Shown here in pieces: positions 61,730-64,000 of a stretch of 64,000 bases of DNA. This DNA is from Desulfosporosinus meridiei DSM 13257. GTDB taxonomy: Bacteria; Bacillota; Desulfitobacteriia; Desulfitobacteriales; Desulfitobacteriaceae. The stretch spans positions 452,501-516,500 of the forward strand of contig NC_018515.1 of assembly GCF_000231385.2 (NCBI RefSeq), read 5' to 3'. The notes under the pieces were generated by a model. The model was not told the DNA's origin and did no database searches. It saw only the letters and a list, made by a program, of their open reading frames with translations. Position numbers and translations under genes: made by a program. The first letter of the stretch is position 1, and every line of letters starts with the position of its first letter.

Positions 61730-62998
61730 ATGAAGTCAACAACAAAAATGATTGCTCTTTTGGGAATGGGTGCGGTCCTGGCAGGTGTCCTATTATTTAT
61801 GACTTATCAATATGTTGTTGGACCACAAGGACTAAGTATGAGTATGCCGGCTTTGAGCGTAGTATCCGCCGGCGAGAACAAAGCCTGTGTTGAGTGCCAT
61901 CAAAAAGACAATCCCGGAATTATCCAGCAATATCATGATAGCGAACACTCCGGCCGGGGAGTTCAATGTCTGGACTGCCATAAAGCGGTGAAAGGTCAAG
62001 AATCTTTGACAGAGGAGCATTACGATGTAGCCCTTATCGTCAAACCAACGCCTAATAATTGTGCTCAATGTCATGAGACAGAGGTCAAGGAGTTTGAGGA
62101 CAGTAATCATTCGGCAAAATCATGGTATGCTGTTCAAGGGTCAGAAAATTTCACTCCAGAGGAACTGGCTAACTATCATTTGCTGGATGCCAATGGCAAC
62201 CCCCTCAATGGGGGCAAAACTAACCCGGTATTCAATCTGATTGGACAGGATGCTAGTGCACAGTCCTGTGAGGTTTGCCATGGTATTGGTGAAAAGAACA
62301 GTGATGGCAGTTTTGGAGATTGCACAAAATGTCACTTAAGACATACTTTTGATGAAGCACAAGCGCGTAAGCCGGAAACCTGTGGTCAATGTCACTTGGG
62401 TCCGGATCATCCTCAGATTGAAATCTATAATGAGTCGGCTCATGGAACTTACTACCAAACAAACCAGTCCAAATACAACATGGATGCTCCGTCAGGAACC
62501 TTAACTGTCGCTGATTTTCCAGCCCCGACCTGTGCCACCTGTCATATGTCGGCTTTCGGGAGTGTTGAAGGAACCCACGATGTAGGCAAACGTCTCAAAT
62601 GGTCCCTGGCACCTGAGATTGCTTCCGTTCGTAAAGACGGAGAGGTTCAACAGCAGACCATGAATGGGATCTGTCTGAATTGCCATGCTCAGCCGTTTAT
62701 TGATGACGTAACCAGTAAAGCAGAAAAAACGATTGCTCTAACCAATCAAAATGTCAAGAAAGGAAAGTCCATTGTCCAAGATCTGCGGGATGCCGGTTTG
62801 CTGGGTACAAAATCCTTTGCTGATCCCATGGATTTTGTATATTTTGAGTTATGGCATCACGAAGGCCGTAGAGCGCGGTTTGGAGCAGTTATGGGCGGAG
62901 CAGACTACGTAAACTGGCACGGTATTTATGAACAGGAAAAAGCCCTCGTAGAACTCCAATCTGCTGCCGATGACTTAAAAGCGAAAGCAAAGCCCTAG
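61730..62998 (+). CDS. Octaheme c-type cytochrome, hydroxylamine oxidoreductase (HAO) family
   Basis: A 422-residue exported cytochrome with one N-terminal signal/anchor (MIALLGMGAVLAGVLLFMTYQYVV) and eight CxxCH heme motifs: CVECH, CLDCH, CAQCH, CEVCH, CTKCH, CGQCH, CATCH and CLNCH. Count and spacing fit the HAO-like octaheme family, which in anaerobes reduces nitrite or hydroxylamine rather than oxidising hydroxylamine. The ATG at 61730 is chosen over the upstream frame, which lacks a signal. No NapC-type quinol dehydrogenase follows. A membrane protein gene 12 bp downstream is the likely partner. Confidence 0.85.
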   Translation: MKSTTKMIALLGMGAVLAGVLLFMTYQYVVGPQGLSMSMPALSVVSAGENKACVECHQKDNPGIIQQYHDSEHSGRGVQCLDCHKAVKGQESLTEEHYDVALIVKPTPNNCAQCHETEVKEFEDSNHSAKSWYAVQGSENFTPEELANYHLLDANGNPLNGGKTNPVFNLIGQDASAQSCEVCHGIGEKNSDGSFGDCTKCHLRHTFDEAQARKPETCGQCHLGPDHPQIEIYNESAHGTYYQTNQSKYNMDAPSGTLTVADFPAPTCATCHMSAFGSVEGTHDVGKRLKWSLAPEIASVRKDGEVQQQTMNGICLNCHAQPFIDDVTSKAEKTIALTNQNVKKGKSIVQDLRDAGLLGTKSFADPMDFVYFELWHHEGRRARFGAVMGGADYVNWHGIYEQEKALVELQSAADDLKAKAKP

Positions 62999-63010
62999 GA
63001 GGATTTGAAT

Positions 63011-63829
63011 ATGTTTGATCGGTTGATCCGAATAGCTTCTCTTAATAAAACTCCTCTTTTGCTTGGGATGATGGGGATTAACTTTCTGCTGACGGGTGTG
63101 GATGTCTTGATTGCCCACTCACAGAACAATTTTTTTCGTTGGGAACTCATTCCCTTAATTTACACCCCACTGGCAGTTCTGGCTATTTTGGTTCTGCTTA
63201 TTTTTAAATCCAATATCCGGGTTAAGCGAGTCTTTCAACTTGTCATGTGGTTGGGTGTCTTTGTCGGCGTGATAGGGACCGTCTTTCACCTATTTGGAAA
63301 TGCCACCTTTAGTCGGGAAACTCTGCATCGTCTTTTGGTTGAAGGCTCACCTGTGGCTGCTCCAATTGCCTTTGCCGGAATTTCCTGTTATGCGTTGGTG
63401 AGCGAGGGATATCGAGGAACCTCTCGACGTTCAAAACTACTGATTTTGGTGGGCCTTGGCTTTTGGGGTTCCGTAGCAGCAGCATTTTTAGACCATGCTC
63501 GTTTAGCTTTTATACCTGGTTACACCTTGATTCCATTAGTAACGGGTTCCCTGGCTGCCATTGCTTGTTTCTATTTAGCCTATTACCAGGCTAACACTAC
63601 AGAAATATATATATTTTTCTGGATTATGCTTCTTAATCTGTTCGTAGGGATATTGGGCTTGGGATTTCACCTTTTAGGTGATTTGGCGGGAACTCAGGGT
63701 ATTGTCTGGGCAAGAATGATGTATCGCAACCCTTTACTGGGACCGCTTCTTTTCTCTAATCTTGCCTTCTTAGGCGGCCTTAGCTTGCTGCCGGAACAGA
63801 CCGTTGCCCATGAAGACAATAGCCTTTAA
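63011..63829 (+). CDS. Eight-helix membrane protein, probable electron-transfer partner of the octaheme cytochrome
   Basis: A 272-residue protein with about eight membrane segments. Conserved-looking His residues within or near helices (LIAHSQNNFF, VFHLFGNATF, HARLAFIPG, GFHLLGDLAG) could ligate heme or bind quinol. No family is recognised. ATG 63011 has AGGAGG 8 bases upstream, and the gene starts 12 bp after the cytochrome, so they form one transcript. A quinol-oxidising role is inferred from context only. Confidence 0.65.
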   Translation: MFDRLIRIASLNKTPLLLGMMGINFLLTGVDVLIAHSQNNFFRWELIPLIYTPLAVLAILVLLIFKSNIRVKRVFQLVMWLGVFVGVIGTVFHLFGNATFSRETLHRLLVEGSPVAAPIAFAGISCYALVSEGYRGTSRRSKLLILVGLGFWGSVAAAFLDHARLAFIPGYTLIPLVTGSLAAIACFYLAYYQANTTEIYIFFWIMLLNLFVGILGLGFHLLGDLAGTQGIVWARMMYRNPLLGPLLFSNLAFLGGLSLLPEQTVAHEDNSL

Positions 63830-63960
63830 AGGAAAAGTACTGCTTCTGGTCAACACTGCCAGCAAGTGCGGTTTTACTCTCCAGGTATGAGGGCTTGGAG
63901 AGGGTCAAACCGGCTTGGCTGGCAGTTTGATTGTTATTGGGGTTGCGCCAGAGTGGAAAG
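63808..63960 (+). pseudogene. Glutathione peroxidase fragment (frameshifted)
   Basis: Overlapping the end of the membrane protein gene, one frame reads FKGKVLLLVNTASKCGFT, the active-site region of glutathione peroxidase (catalytic Cys in SKCGFT). After TLQ it stops at TGA. Skipping one G restores QYEGLERV, the next part of the family, for only a few residues before homology ends. The N-terminus and C-terminal half are absent, so it is a decayed insert or remnant. Confidence 0.65.
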
Positions 63961-64000
63961 CCAGAGGACGGAGGCCTTGAAGACTTACCCAATGGTACTA

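Overview
The window reads as chromosome of a strictly anaerobic, low-to-mid GC Firmicute of the Peptococcaceae type (Desulfosporosinus/Desulfitobacterium-like). This is inferred from gene content: a non-pyrrolysine MttB-family methyltransferase system with corrinoid proteins, a CooS-family protein, two CooT-type proteins, an octaheme cytochrome c, an AmmeMemoRadiSam set, and cobalamin, SAM and GEMM-like riboswitches in front of Shine-Dalgarno-rich genes. No rRNA, tRNA, CRISPR array or intact insertion sequence was seen.

Layout. 1-1.1 kb: end of a nitrogenase-component-1-like gene and a cobO-type adenosyltransferase. 1.4-6.8 kb: a K+ operon in which kdpD-kdpE precede ktrB-ktrA and kdpFABC is absent. 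7.1-16.2 kb: a quaternary-amine (probably glycine betaine) demethylation island with two BCCT transporters, an MtrH-type methyltransferase, an MttB-family methyltransferase, two corrinoid proteins and a PocR/AraC regulator. 16.4-18.8 kb: marR-MFS drug-efflux pair with a large palindromic operator, then a YggT protein. 19.0-20.9 kb: a CooS homologue lacking one C-cluster cysteine. 21.0-24.2 kb: SAM-riboswitch-controlled metY-metA (acetylhomoserine route) and a fluoride channel. 24.4-35.3 kb: ordinary accessory genes (LysR, radical SAM, YueI, HAD, two UspA proteins, a proline-rich octapeptide-repeat protein, a NiaP-like transporter, RidA, and an AmmeMemoRadiSam pair). 35.3-39.2 kb: two near-identical nhaB genes, each behind its own GEMM-like riboswitch and terminator. 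39.5-42 kb: small genes and a Mn-catalase. 42.2-46.5 kb: a metal block with TrmO-like protein, CooT, Fur-family regulator and ZnuACB.

46.5-59.4 kb is the most unusual part. Five cobalamin riboswitches lie in about 11.5 kb, one on the minus strand with no gene left behind it. They precede an nrdD remnant plus nrdG, a methyltransferase, an ECF module (EcfT and a double EcfA without a visible S component), and a DMT transporter with a histidine-rich tail. Several genes here are truncated: nrdD, a possible S component, an alkaline phosphatase and a GNAT acetyltransferase. Three leader hairpins with an identical 13-nt core (GACCATGGAGGTC) lie around a second cooT and a substrate-binding lipoprotein gene.

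59.8-64 kb: a BioB-like radical SAM gene with a PadR regulator, an octaheme HAO-family cytochrome with a membrane partner, and a broken glutathione peroxidase fragment at the right edge.

Working together: the betaine methyl-transfer system, cobO, the ECF module and the B12-riboswitch genes all concern making, importing or sparing corrinoids. CooT, CooS, the TrmO/CooT operon, Znu and the His-tailed transporter point to heavy use of transition metals. KtrAB, NhaB and BCCT form an ion and osmolyte group.
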